From Halanaerobium sp. MA284_MarDTE_T2 (GTDB taxonomy: Bacteria; Bacillota; Halanaerobiia; Halanaerobiales; Halanaerobiaceae), in contig NZ_QPJE01000022.1 of NCBI RefSeq assembly GCF_003337245.1, forward strand, positions 1 to 34,028: 34,028 nucleotides of DNA, written 5' to 3'. Below the pieces are notes generated by a model, which saw nothing but the letters and a program-made list of their open reading frames with translations, searched no databases and was not told where the DNA came from. Shown here one piece after another: positions 17,201-25,773 of this stretch. Positions within the stretch are counted from its first letter, which is position 1. Each line of letters begins with the position of its first letter. A program made the position numbers and the translations under genes.

Positions 17201-17226
17201 TATTTCAATATAATTATATTGAAATA
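17201..17226. repeat. Perfect 26-bp palindrome
   Basis: TATTTCAATATAA (17201-17213) is followed directly by its exact reverse complement (17214-17226). It lies 8 bp after the rpoD stop codon. A few bases before it, AGCTTCATCTTA is repeated in tandem with a period of 13 (17168-17192). Confidence 0.9.
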
Positions 17227-17234
17227 AATCTTCT

Positions 17235-18146
17235 TTATAGATAACCTCTCAGTTTTTTACTTCTGGTGGGATGCCTCAATTTCCTGAGAGCTTTAGCCTG
17301 AATCTGTCTAATTCTTTCTCTGGTTACACCAAATTCTGTGCCGACCTCTTCTAATGTACGCTGACGGCCATCTTCCAGCCCAAAACGAAGCTCTATAATC
17401 CTTTTTTCTCTATCAGTAAGAGTACTCAGCACATCATCCAGCTGATCTTTTAACAGTTCAGAAGAAGCTAATATATCTGGTGCTGGTGCTTCCTGATCTT
17501 CTATAAAATCTTTCAGCTGACTGTCATTTTCTTCACCAATCGGAGTATCTAAGGAAGCAGGCTGCTGATTCATGACCAGCTTTTTAACTTCCATAACTTT
17601 GTCTGGTTCCATATTCATTTCTTCACCAATTTCTTCAAGAGTAGGTTCTCTTTCTAGTTCTTTCTGCAGTCGCTTTTCCACTCTTCTCAATTTGTTCATG
17701 GTTTCTACCATATGAACAGGAATTCTTATAGTCCTTGCCTGATCGGCAAGTGCTCTTGTAATAGACTGTCTAATCCACCATGTTGCATAGGTGCTGAATT
17801 TATATCCTTTTGTATAATCAAATTTATTAACGGCTTTCATTAAACCTTTATTGCCTTCCTGAATTAAATCCAGAAAAGACATTCCCTGACCAATATATTT
17901 CTTAGCAATACTGACAACAAGTCTTAAATTAGCCTCTATTAATTCCTGCTTTGCTTTTTCTTCACCTTTTTCGATGCGTTTTGCAATCGCCACTTCTTCT
18001 TCTTTTGTCAGCAGGTCAACTTTTCCCATCTGCTTCAAATATACTCTCACAGAGTCATCAATTCCTGCACCAGCAGGGATAGAAAGATCAAGTTCCTTAT
18101 CTTCATTATTTTCATTCTTATTACTTGCAACTTCTTTTTGAGACAT
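17235..18146 (-). CDS. rpoD: RNA polymerase primary sigma factor (sigma-70)
   Basis: The housekeeping sigma factor that recognises -10/-35 promoters. Its 303 residues lack region 1.1, as is usual for short SigA proteins. Region 1.2 is [18 protein letters not shown], region 2 has [28 protein letters not shown] and [15 protein letters not shown], region 3 has [12 protein letters not shown], and region 4 has the helix-turn-helix [19 protein letters not shown]. It starts at ATG 18146, where AAGGAGGAG is well placed; an upstream in-frame GTG (18179) lacks such a site. It has its own perfect promoter. dnaG, its common neighbour in Firmicutes, is absent here. Confidence 0.95.
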   Translation of the reverse strand: MSQKEVASNKNENNEDKELDLSIPAGAGIDDSVRVYLKQMGKVDLLTKEEEVAIAKRIEKGEEKAKQELIEANLRLVVSIAKKYIGQGMSFLDLIQEGNKGLMKAVNKFDYTKGYKFSTYATWWIRQSITRALADQARTIRIPVHMVETMNKLRRVEKRLQKELEREPTLEEIGEEMNMEPDKVMEVKKLVMNQQPASLDTPIGEENDSQLKDFIEDQEAPAPDILASSELLKDQLDDVLSTLTDREKRIIELRFGLEDGRQRTLEEVGTEFGVTRERIRQIQAKALRKLRHPTRSKKLRGYL

Positions 18147-18187
18147 ATAAAACTCCTCCTTATAGCCATTGCCTGACACAACAAATC

Positions 18188-18216
18188 ATTATAGTATAAA
18201 AGTATCGATTTGTCAA
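18188..18216 (-). promoter_or_regulatory. Consensus promoter of rpoD
   Basis: On the minus strand: TTGACA (18216-18211), 17 bases, TATAAT (18193-18188). All twelve bases match consensus. The start point would lie about 35 bases before the ATG. Confidence 0.88.
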
Positions 18217-18233
18217 GTGAATAGAGAAAGGAG

Positions 18234-18485
18234 TTTCCCCAAAATTTATTTTCAAGCTGCAAAAAGGGGGCTTTAGTCATCAACGAAATTTTTAGATTTA
18301 TCTAAAACTCAATTCGGGTGTGAAATAGGGCACACTAATCAATGAGTCCTCCTGACTCATGATTAGCTCACTCCATCCTGCAGTTCAACCCTATTTCTTC
18401 CTTCATTTCGTTAAGATTCATTGACTAAAAATTTCAATATTCCTGCATCTCCCCTTTTTGCAGCAGTATATAAAAAATGGGGAAA
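18234..18485. repeat. Nested inverted-repeat element of about 250 bp
   Basis: A set of arms folds on one axis: TTTCCCCA (18234-18241) with TGGGGAAA (18478-18485); a perfect 14-bp pair GCTGCAAAAAGGGG (18256-18269) with 18451-18464; TTAGTCA (18273-18279) with TGACTAA (18422-18428); AACGAAAT (18282-18289) with ATTTCGTT (18405-18412); GAAATAGGG (18322-18330) with CCCTATTTC (18379-18387); and a tip CTAATC-A-ATGAGTC (18335-18348) with 18354-18366 around a CTCCT loop. No gene lies inside. The shape fits a MITE-like non-autonomous element or a large structured RNA. It ends 18 bp before the rpoD promoter. Confidence 0.85.
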
Positions 18486-18918
18486 GTCTATAATAGAGAA
18501 TAAAAAAAAAACAGAAACATGTAGATATATCTTAATAATATTGAGAAACCCCCTCATTAAATAAAGACAGGGTTTAGAGAAAACTTTTTTAACAGGAAGT
18601 TTTTTAAAAAATTTATATATATATATCTTTTAATTAATAGTAAAATACTCAAGTTAATTATATTATAGCATATATGTGATTTGTGTGTCAAGTTGTGTAG
18701 TATAAAGAATTTCTCCAAAATAAAATTGCTTTTTTGAAAGATTAATTTGTAGTTTTTAGATAAAAATGTTAAAATAATTATAAACATATGTTAAAATAGG
18801 AGGAGTTTGTTAAAATTAATATTTATTTAAAACGGCCAGGAAAACATCAGGCAAGTAGTTTATCTGTAATTTATCTGATGAAAAATTATTGTGTGATATT
18901 TACAGAAAGGAGAAAATT
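18486..18918. other. AT-rich gap before the GGDEF/HD-GYP gene
   Basis: No gene seen. TTGAAA-17-TAGATA (18734-18762) is a weak promoter candidate for the rightward gene. AAACCC (18546-18551) and GGGTTT (18570-18575) could form a small stem. The leader at 18790-18918 has no c-di-GMP riboswitch core that I can recognise. Confidence 0.4.
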
Positions 18919-20892
18919 ATGAAAAAAAATATCATAGTTTATGCTATTATGTTAATGTTTTTTATAATAGCAGTTCCCCTTTCTATTAAAGCAGATATCT
19001 TTGACGATATTGCAGATGTTTTTAATTCTCACGGTTTTATTATGCTTTTAATTATTTTGCTTTTATTTATCTTTACTTTTATTTTGTTCAAAAATTACAG
19101 GGATTTAAAAAACAAAAATAGGGTTCTGGAAAATTTTAATAAACTCAGACAGATATTTATTGATGCAGATGACAGCCTCATATATTTAAAAGATGAGAAA
19201 TTGAAATATATTTTTGTAAATAAAACGGCAGCTGATTTTTATAACCTTTCTAAAGAAGAAATTATTGGTCTGGATGATTATGATCTGACAGATGAGTTTT
19301 TTGCCGATATCCGCCACAACACAGATTTAAAAGTAATGGAAACTGGAGAATTAGTTGAAGAGGAAGTGAGGTGGAATGGGCACATCTATAAAACTACTAA
19401 ATTTCCAGTTGAACTAATAAGTGGTGATTATGGGATAGGTGCATATATTAAAGATGTAACAGAAGAATATAAGTTAAGCCAAGAATTAAAAGTAGAAAAA
19501 AATAAATATTTTCGCACACTGCTTTTTATAGGTGATGGTGTAATTCTGGTTAATAATGACCGCAAAATAGAAATGATAAATAAAGCAGCTGAACGACTGA
19601 CAGGCTGGCATTTTGAAGAAGCTGAAGGCAGAGATTACAGAGATGTTTTAAATTTTATTTACCTGAATAATGATAAAGAACTGACAGATCCTATTGAAGC
19701 AGTATTTGCAAGTGGAAAGGTTGAAAAACTTGAAGATAATGCTGCTCTTATATCAAAAAATGGGGAAAAATATTTTTTGGATGATTCTGCTGCCCCTATT
19801 TTTGATGCAAATGGAGATCTTTATGGAGTGGTTATTGTTTTTAGAGATGCTACAACTGAAAAAAAGCGTCAGGAGAAGATCGAGTATTTAAGCTATCATG
19901 ATCCGATGACAGGTTTATACAACAGGCGTTTTTTTGAAGAAGAATTAAAAAGGCTGAACGTGGAAAGAAATCTTCCGGTATCGATAATTATAGGTGATCT
20001 GGACGGCCTTAAGCTGACAAATGATATTTTTGGACATGATGCTGGAGATAAACTTATTCAGCAGGCAGCAGAAGCTTTTAAAGAAGCCTGCCGTAAGGAT
20101 GATATAATTGCCCGCTGGGGAGGAGATGAATTTGTCGTTTTACTCCCTGATACAGGGAAGGAAGATGCTGAAGCTGTTAAAGAGAGGATTAATGAGTGTT
20201 TTGAATCTAAAAAGGCGCTTGCACTTGCTGCAGGTATATCAATGGGTGTCGGAACACAGGAAGAAAAGGCAGGAGAGATAATAGATTATCTAAATAAAGC
20301 AGAATCAGCCATGTATTCCAGCAAAAGTGTAAGCCGGACCAGCAATGATCAAATACATATAAATAATATTATTGATATTCTGCACAGTAAATGTGCCAGA
20401 GAAAAAACTCATGCAGAAAATGTATATAATCTGTCGGTAAAATTTGCAGAAGAACTCAAGCTGGACAAATCAGTTTTAAAGAAAATTAAAAATGCTTCCT
20501 ATTTCCATGATATAGGTAAAGTTGCTGTAGATACCGACATATTAAATAAAAAAGAATTTTTAACAGATAAGGAGTACGAAGACATGAAGCTGCATGTTTC
20601 CACTGGCTATAGAATATTAAATTATTTCAACCATACTATAGATATAGCTGATGATGTGCTCTCACATCATGAGAGGTGGGATGGAAACGGCTATCCAAGG
20701 GGGTTGAAAGGCAAAGAGATATCAATGATTGCAAGAATAATTGCAGTTGTAGAAACTTTTGAAAGCATGACAGCAGCTGATTCCTATTCGTGTAAACACA
20801 GCAGAGAAGAAGCACTGACTGAAATTAGAAGATGTGCTGGAACACAGTTTGATCCGGCATTAGCCGAAAAATTCATTAAGTTTATCAGCTGA
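18919..20892 (+). CDS. Membrane PAS-PAS-GGDEF-HD-GYP c-di-GMP signalling protein
   Basis: A predicted bifunctional c-di-GMP enzyme of 657 residues. It has two membrane segments (about 3-22 and 38-58), PAS at about 75-185 and 190-315, and GGDEF at about 325-475 with intact RWGGDEF (401-405) and a product-inhibition site RKDD (392-395), so synthase activity is likely. The HD-GYP domain (about 485-657) has the metal pair in FHDIGK (530-531) and HHERWDGNGYP (583-593), so phosphodiesterase activity is also likely. Which one prevails cannot be read from sequence. ATG 18919 follows AGAAAGGAG; an in-frame ATG at 18889 has no such site. Confidence 0.9.
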   Translation: MKKNIIVYAIMLMFFIIAVPLSIKADIFDDIADVFNSHGFIMLLIILLLFIFTFILFKNYRDLKNKNRVLENFNKLRQIFIDADDSLIYLKDEKLKYIFVNKTAADFYNLSKEEIIGLDDYDLTDEFFADIRHNTDLKVMETGELVEEEVRWNGHIYKTTKFPVELISGDYGIGAYIKDVTEEYKLSQELKVEKNKYFRTLLFIGDGVILVNNDRKIEMINKAAERLTGWHFEEAEGRDYRDVLNFIYLNNDKELTDPIEAVFASGKVEKLEDNAALISKNGEKYFLDDSAAPIFDANGDLYGVVIVFRDATTEKKRQEKIEYLSYHDPMTGLYNRRFFEEELKRLNVERNLPVSIIIGDLDGLKLTNDIFGHDAGDKLIQQAAEAFKEACRKDDIIARWGGDEFVVLLPDTGKEDAEAVKERINECFESKKALALAAGISMGVGTQEEKAGEIIDYLNKAESAMYSSKSVSRTSNDQIHINNIIDILHSKCAREKTHAENVYNLSVKFAEELKLDKSVLKKIKNASYFHDIGKVAVDTDILNKKEFLTDKEYEDMKLHVSTGYRILNYFNHTIDIADDVLSHHERWDGNGYPRGLKGKEISMIARIIAVVETFESMTAADSYSCKHSREEALTEIRRCAGTQFDPALAEKFIKFIS

Positions 20893-20901
20893 TTGATATA
20901 G

Positions 20902-20937
20902 GTACCGGGTACAAAAAAGCTTTTTTGTACCCGGTAC
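20902..20937. repeat. Perfect 36-bp palindrome between convergent genes
   Basis: GTACCGGGTACAAAAAAG (20902-20919) is followed with no spacer by its exact reverse complement (20920-20937). It lies 9 bp after the GGDEF/HD-GYP stop and 59 bp before the stop of the convergent permease gene. It may act as a two-way terminator, with an RNA stem of GTACCGGGTAC and an A-to-T-rich top, but no T run follows the stem on either side. Confidence 0.95.
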
Positions 20938-20979
20938 ATGAGATTAATTTCACTTGAATCTGGTACTATTTAGTTGTTT

Positions 20980-20992
20980 GGTACCCGGTACC
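20980..20992. repeat. Partial copy of the palindrome arm
   Basis: GGTACCCGGTACC resembles one arm of the 36-bp palindrome (GTACCCGGTAC) and is itself a near-perfect inverted repeat. It sits immediately behind the permease stop at 20997. Confidence 0.8.
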
Positions 20993-20996
20993 ATAA

Positions 20997-22085
20997 TTAT
21001 TTTGGATCCAGTGCATCTCTCAGGCCATCTCCCAGAATATTATAGCTTAATACTGTAATAAAGATAAAAAAGCCGGGCAGAAGGAGCCAGGGGAAACTGC
21101 TTATTTTACTGACATTCTGGGCGGCTGAAAGCATATTACCCCAGCTTGCCGAGGGTTCCTGAATTCCCAGCCCTATAAAGCTCAGTCCACTTTCCATGAT
21201 AATATAACCTGGAATTGCAACAGTAGCTCTGATGATAATATATGTTGTTGTATAGGGGAGGATATGTTTAAATATGATTCTCCTGTCACCTGAGCCCAGT
21301 GCTTTTGCTGCAGCAACATAATCTTCCTGTTTTACTGAAAGCACCATACCTCTTATAACTCTAGCCATACCGGCCCAGCCCTGAAAGGCCAGGATAGATA
21401 CAATAAGAAAAAATCTGAAAGCAGAAGATAAATCAAGTGGAAGAACTGCAGCCAGGGCCAGCAGAAGATAAAAACTCGGAATAGACATTATAACTTCTAC
21501 AACTCTCATTATCAGATTATCTATCCAGCCTCCATAATAACCGGAAATACTGCCCACAATTACACCAATTATGGTGGTGATAATAATTGCCACAAAACCT
21601 ATAAATAAAGAGACTCTGCCGCCAAAGAGAATGCGGGTAAATATATCCCTGCCAAAACTGTCACTTCCCAGCAGAAAAATAGGTATATCACCTTCAGTCT
21701 GAAACAGGTGTATATCTGAGCTGAAAAGTCCCAAAAGACTGTACTCACTACCCCTGCTGAAAAAATTAAGGTAATATTTCTGGCTTTGGTCAACTTTGTA
21801 TTCACCCCAGCCTACAGCTTCAGTTTTGTATATATATGGAGCAGAAAGGCCATCTTCATCTGTAAAGTGTATTTTAGTTGGTGGATGGTAAAAATGCTTT
21901 TTAAATACCTCTGTACTTTCATAGGGAGCAATAAAAGGTGCAAAAATGCTCAAAATATACAGTATTATTATAATTACAGCTGCTGAAAGAGCAAAGCTAT
22001 TTTTTAAAAATCCCTGGAATTTTCTCTTCCGGGGTGAAATATTTTTAAAATCTTTATCCACTTTATTAAGTTTTTCTGTCGGCAT
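20997..22085 (-). CDS. Peptide/oligosaccharide-type ABC importer permease (OppC-like)
   Basis: The second permease of a Dpp/Opp-type importer. The 362 residues start with a cytoplasmic segment and a membrane helix (about 28-50). An unusually long outside loop of about 95 residues follows (KKHFYHPPTKIHFTDEDG onward), then LGSDSFGRDIFTRILFGGR, typical of OppC. Further helices and the ATPase-contact loop KALGSGDRRIIFKHILPYT are present. The start is preceded by GAGGTGAG. It is the last gene of the operon, and no ATPase gene follows before the convergent gene. The substrate is unknown. Confidence 0.88.
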   Translation of the reverse strand: MPTEKLNKVDKDFKNISPRKRKFQGFLKNSFALSAAVIIIILYILSIFAPFIAPYESTEVFKKHFYHPPTKIHFTDEDGLSAPYIYKTEAVGWGEYKVDQSQKYYLNFFSRGSEYSLLGLFSSDIHLFQTEGDIPIFLLGSDSFGRDIFTRILFGGRVSLFIGFVAIIITTIIGVIVGSISGYYGGWIDNLIMRVVEVIMSIPSFYLLLALAAVLPLDLSSAFRFFLIVSILAFQGWAGMARVIRGMVLSVKQEDYVAAAKALGSGDRRIIFKHILPYTTTYIIIRATVAIPGYIIMESGLSFIGLGIQEPSASWGNMLSAAQNVSKISSFPWLLLPGFFIFITVLSYNILGDGLRDALDPK

Positions 22086-22117
22086 TACAGCTCACCTCAT
22101 TTGCTGAAATAATATAA

Positions 22118-23086
22118 TTAGTCATAACTAATGCGCGGGTCATTTAGAGCAAGCATTATATCTGCAGCAAGATTACCGATAATAAGCATCAGGCTTCCCA
22201 TCATCATCCCCGCCATAGCAAGATAGAGGTCCTTGGACCTGACTGCTGTCAGCATCATATTTCCCAGACCAGGCCAGCCGGTGACTATTTCAGTCAGCGC
22301 TGCTCCACTGAAAAGTGAGCTGAGCTGAAAACCAAAAATAGTTATCATAGGGTTAAGAGCATTTTTAAGAGCATGTTTGTAGATGACTTTTCTTTCTTTT
22401 AAACCTTTGGCTCTTGCTGTGCGGATATAATCCTGATTTATTACATCCAGCATCTGTCCCCTCATCTGGCGCATCAGAGAAGCAGTACTGGCAGTACCCA
22501 GCACAACTGCTGGTACAATTAGATGTTTTGCAATATCGATTACTTTTTCAACTGGTGTCATGTAATCATACATAATGCTGGTCATACCGCTGATAGGCAG
22601 AGGAATATTAAGCCTGACTATAAGAAACAGCAGCAGCAGAGCAAAAAAGAAATTTGGAATTGACAGACCAATAAAAGAAAAAGTAGTAAAAATATTATCC
22701 AGTATGCTGTAGTGGTGTGTTGCAGAGTAAACACCCACCGGTATAGAAATCCCCCAGGCGATAATCATCGCAGCAGCAGAAAGAATAAATGTATTGAGCA
22801 GCCTGCTGCCTATAATTTCTGCCACAGGTATTCTGTAGGTGAAAGATTCTCCCAGATTTCCCTGCAGCAGTTCTTTTAACCAGTATAGATACTGTACCGG
22901 TACACTTTTATCCAGACCAAAATCTTCTTCCATAGTTTCTATAAGTTCAGGTGATATATCAGGATTCATTTTTATTTGATCAAGATAGCTGCCTGGAGAA
23001 AGCTGCATAATAAAAAACGACATAATAGAGATTACAAAAAGCAGAGGAATGGTAATAATAATTCTTCTTAAAATATAGTTCCTCAT
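22118..23086 (-). CDS. Peptide/oligosaccharide-type ABC importer permease (OppB-like)
   Basis: The first permease, 322 residues. It opens MRNYILRRIIITIPLLFVIS with the usual N-terminal helix, then LGLDKSVPVQYLYWL (OppB signature region). The ATPase-contact loop is TARAKGLKERKVIYKHALKN, and it ends LNDPRISYD, as OppB/DppB proteins do. GAGGAGG precedes the ATG. It pairs with the OppC-like permease (32-bp gap) and the binding protein upstream. Confidence 0.92.
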   Translation of the reverse strand: MRNYILRRIIITIPLLFVISIMSFFIMQLSPGSYLDQIKMNPDISPELIETMEEDFGLDKSVPVQYLYWLKELLQGNLGESFTYRIPVAEIIGSRLLNTFILSAAAMIIAWGISIPVGVYSATHHYSILDNIFTTFSFIGLSIPNFFFALLLLFLIVRLNIPLPISGMTSIMYDYMTPVEKVIDIAKHLIVPAVVLGTASTASLMRQMRGQMLDVINQDYIRTARAKGLKERKVIYKHALKNALNPMITIFGFQLSSLFSGAALTEIVTGWPGLGNMMLTAVRSKDLYLAMAGMMMGSLMLIIGNLAADIMLALNDPRISYD

Positions 23087-23138
23087 CTTTTTATCCTCCT
23101 CATCAGCTGTTCCACCTGAAGACAGATTCTAACTTTTA

Positions 23139-24872
23139 TCACTGTTCCAGATATAGCTCGTAAATATTCCATGTTACACCACCATATGCAGTTACTTCTG
23201 TATTTTTGAGGCTGTCTCTTACAGCATAAATTGCATTTGGAACTACAGTATAGATAACAGGTAGTTTTTCAGCAATTATCTCCTGAAACTCTCCATAGTA
23301 TTCAGCTCTTTTTTCTACCTCATGTGTCTGAGCTGCTTTAATAAAAAGTTCATCTATGTGTGCCTCCCAATCGGTGGCCGGTTTTTCCTGGCGTGGATTC
23401 CACATATGCAGATGTCCATGAGAAAGCCAGACATTGGAACCACTGTGTGGTTCAACTCCACCTGTTAGTCCGATAAGGATAGTATCAAAATTCCATTCAC
23501 TCATCAGCATAGAAGTCATTCTGTTAAAATCTACCGGTGTGGCATTGATCTTCATACCCAGATTTCTCAGTTCAGTAGAAATGATATTCATCAGTGCTTC
23601 TCTAACATCATTTCCTGCATTTGTAAGAATATTAAATTCAACTCTATGCCCATTTTTATCTATCAGTTCTCCAGCATCATTCCAGCTGAAGCCGCCTTTT
23701 TGCAGTTCTTCTCGGGCTTTTTCTAGGTTATATGGATATTTTTTTACATTTTCATTCAGATAGATTTTATTGGGTGTGCTGATAGGACTCCACTGTTTGC
23801 TTCCCTGGCCGGCAAGTGCCTGATCAATCATTGTATTTTTATCAAAAGAATAGGCTACTGCCCGCCTGAAGTGGATACTGCTGAACCATTCCAATTTCCA
23901 CGGCTCTTCTTCAAGTTTGGGGTTGCGCGGATTTAGATTGAAAACCAGAAAATTAGTGCTGAAGGTCGGCCCTCCATCTATCAGATCAAAATCTTCCTCT
24001 TCAGATTTTTCCTTAAAGCGCTTATAATCAATACCTCTAACTCCCAGTATATGTGTTTCACCTTTTTCGAAAAGCAGAGATTCTGTTTCCTGGCTGCCGG
24101 TAATTATTCTGACCCAGTTTTTAATATAGGGCAGTGATCTGCCTTCTGGATCAAGTCGCCAGTAGTTTTGATTGGCCTGCATAACAATTCTTTCTCCATT
24201 TTTGTAATCTACCATTTTATATGGTCCTGTACCGATAATATCTGCTGGATCTGTATTTATACCCCAGCTGCTGTTAAATTTTCCCTGCTGCCAGCTTTTA
24301 TACAGTCTGTGTTTGGGCAGAATAGGGGCCAGCATATTGTTTAAAAATGGTGCAAATGGTTCTGGGAGTTTAAATTCTACCGTATATTTATCAATTTTTT
24401 TGTACTGAGGAAATTCACCATCGATTATCATAACATCTCTGCTGCCGGTGGGAATTGACTCATCTTTAATTAGATCAAAGGTAAAAATGACATCATCAGC
24501 TGTAAATTCCTCACCATCACTCCAGTTTACACCTTCTCTTAGATAGAAAGTGTAGGTTTTTCCATCCTCACTAATCTTCCAGTCTTTTGCCAGTTCAGGT
24601 TCTATTTCTGTAGTGACACCATTTCTGGTGACAAGTCTTTCGAAAATATAACCCATTACTACACCACTGGAACTTGTCTCTGCAGCAATAATTGGATTAA
24701 ATGTTTTTGGATCACTGAGCAGAGTTGTAATAAGTGTTCCTCCATGTTTCCCCTGAGGTTTTTGGGATATCCATGGGTCTTTTAGCTCAGCTGCTGTGAG
24801 AGAAGAGGACAGGATAAAACTAAAAATAAAGATAAATATTAATAAAACTGCTGAAACTCTAAATTTTTCCAT
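23139..24872 (-). CDS. Extracellular solute-binding protein, family 5 (OppA-like)
   Basis: The receptor of the Opp/Dpp-type importer, 577 residues. A signal peptide covers about 1-30 (hydrophobic run LLIFIFIFSFILSSS, likely cut after LTA) with no lipobox cysteine, so a soluble periplasmic form is implied. Family 5 landmarks are ELAKDWKISEDGKTYTFYLR, GVNWSDGEEFTADDV, FAPFLNNMLAPILPKH and the C-terminal YYGEFQEIIAEKLPVIY. The ligand could be a peptide or a plant-type oligosaccharide; sequence alone does not say. ATG 24872 is preferred because of AAAGGAG. Confidence 0.9.
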   Translation of the reverse strand: MEKFRVSAVLLIFIFIFSFILSSSLTAAELKDPWISQKPQGKHGGTLITTLLSDPKTFNPIIAAETSSSGVVMGYIFERLVTRNGVTTEIEPELAKDWKISEDGKTYTFYLREGVNWSDGEEFTADDVIFTFDLIKDESIPTGSRDVMIIDGEFPQYKKIDKYTVEFKLPEPFAPFLNNMLAPILPKHRLYKSWQQGKFNSSWGINTDPADIIGTGPYKMVDYKNGERIVMQANQNYWRLDPEGRSLPYIKNWVRIITGSQETESLLFEKGETHILGVRGIDYKRFKEKSEEEDFDLIDGGPTFSTNFLVFNLNPRNPKLEEEPWKLEWFSSIHFRRAVAYSFDKNTMIDQALAGQGSKQWSPISTPNKIYLNENVKKYPYNLEKAREELQKGGFSWNDAGELIDKNGHRVEFNILTNAGNDVREALMNIISTELRNLGMKINATPVDFNRMTSMLMSEWNFDTILIGLTGGVEPHSGSNVWLSHGHLHMWNPRQEKPATDWEAHIDELFIKAAQTHEVEKRAEYYGEFQEIIAEKLPVIYTVVPNAIYAVRDSLKNTEVTAYGGVTWNIYELYLEQ

Positions 24873-25425
24873 ACTCACTACTCCTTTCTAGTCCTTTTTG
24901 CTTATCTAATTTGTTTTCAAATCTTTACTTGTTTAATTTCTTCTTATATTAATGTATTGCTTGATTATCTTCCTGACTGATTACAGCATTGTGTGCCGCC
25001 ATCTGTAAAAGTAATAATCAAATACATATATCTAAAAAATTGAAATTAAATATAGTTTTAAGAAAATCAGGGTAAAGCTTTTTGATAAAGAGAAATATTG
25101 GGTTTATAAGAAGAAAACTGAGGGGCGTTAAAAAATAAGCTTTATGGATTACTGATATATTCTGTGTTTTGAACAATAATCCTGCTGAAAAATTTAAAAA
25201 ATGGTGGATGCTGGACTGAGAAAATAGGTAACTTTTTTAAAAGTATTTTTTATCTGTCAAAAAGAGAGTTAATTGGTTACTTGCGGACTGCCACAGGGAC
25301 TGCTAAAATGATATATAAATACAGTTTAGAGAATAATTAAAAGGTCTTTGTAGAGAAGAAATTTGCACAGTACTGTTGAAAGGCATCAGTAAAGTCATAA
25401 TTAATTTTTAAAAGGAGAGGTTTTT
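24873..25425. other. Divergent gap, oppA / YkoF-like gene
   Basis: About 550 AT-rich bases with no open frame of interest on either strand. I looked for a thiamine (TPP) riboswitch because the YkoF-like protein may bind thiamine precursors, but the conserved CTGAGA and ACCTGATCTGG blocks are absent. No clear promoter was found. Confidence 0.4.
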
Positions 25426-25695
25426 ATGAAGAAGGATTCAGCCTATATTTCCTGTCAGATTAATTTTTATCCACTCTATACGATGGATGTTAATGAGGAA
25501 GTAAAAGAAGTGATAGATATAATAGATAAATCCGGACTTAAATATAAATCAGGTGATCTATCGACAGCAGTATATGGATATAGTGGTGAAGTTTACTCTC
25601 TCTTAGAAGAGATAACAGAAAAAATGCAGCAGAATGATAGACTTTTTTCTATGAATATCAGTATTTCCAACAGCTGTGGATGTAAGGTGGAATAA
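25426..25695 (+). CDS. YkoF/MTH1187-type thiamine-precursor-binding-like protein
   Basis: A small protein of 89 residues with the ferredoxin-like pattern of the YkoF/DUF77 families: ISCQINFYPL, VKEVIDIIDKSGLKYKSGDL, STAVYGYSGEVYSLLEEITEKM, and a final SMNISISNSCGC strand. YkoF of Bacillus binds thiamine and hydroxymethylpyrimidine. Here only one such unit is present, so it probably works as an oligomer; ligand binding is inferred. A clear AAAGGAGAGG lies before the ATG, and the MATE exporter gene follows after 78 bp in the same direction. Confidence 0.65.
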   Translation: MKKDSAYISCQINFYPLYTMDVNEEVKEVIDIIDKSGLKYKSGDLSTAVYGYSGEVYSLLEEITEKMQQNDRLFSMNISISNSCGCKVE

Positions 25696-25773
25696 ATAGA
25701 ACTAAGTATAGATTACTTTATGCTTACTTTAAAATCTGAAAGCTGATCAAACGAGAATTGAGGAGCTGTAAAA

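Noticed and set aside
18790-18918. c-di-GMP riboswitch before the GGDEF/HD-GYP gene
   Set aside because: The GGCCAGG and CAGGCA pieces are suggestive, but the aptamer core and pairing arms are not found.
25200-25425. TPP riboswitch before the YkoF-like gene
   Set aside because: The conserved core motifs are absent.
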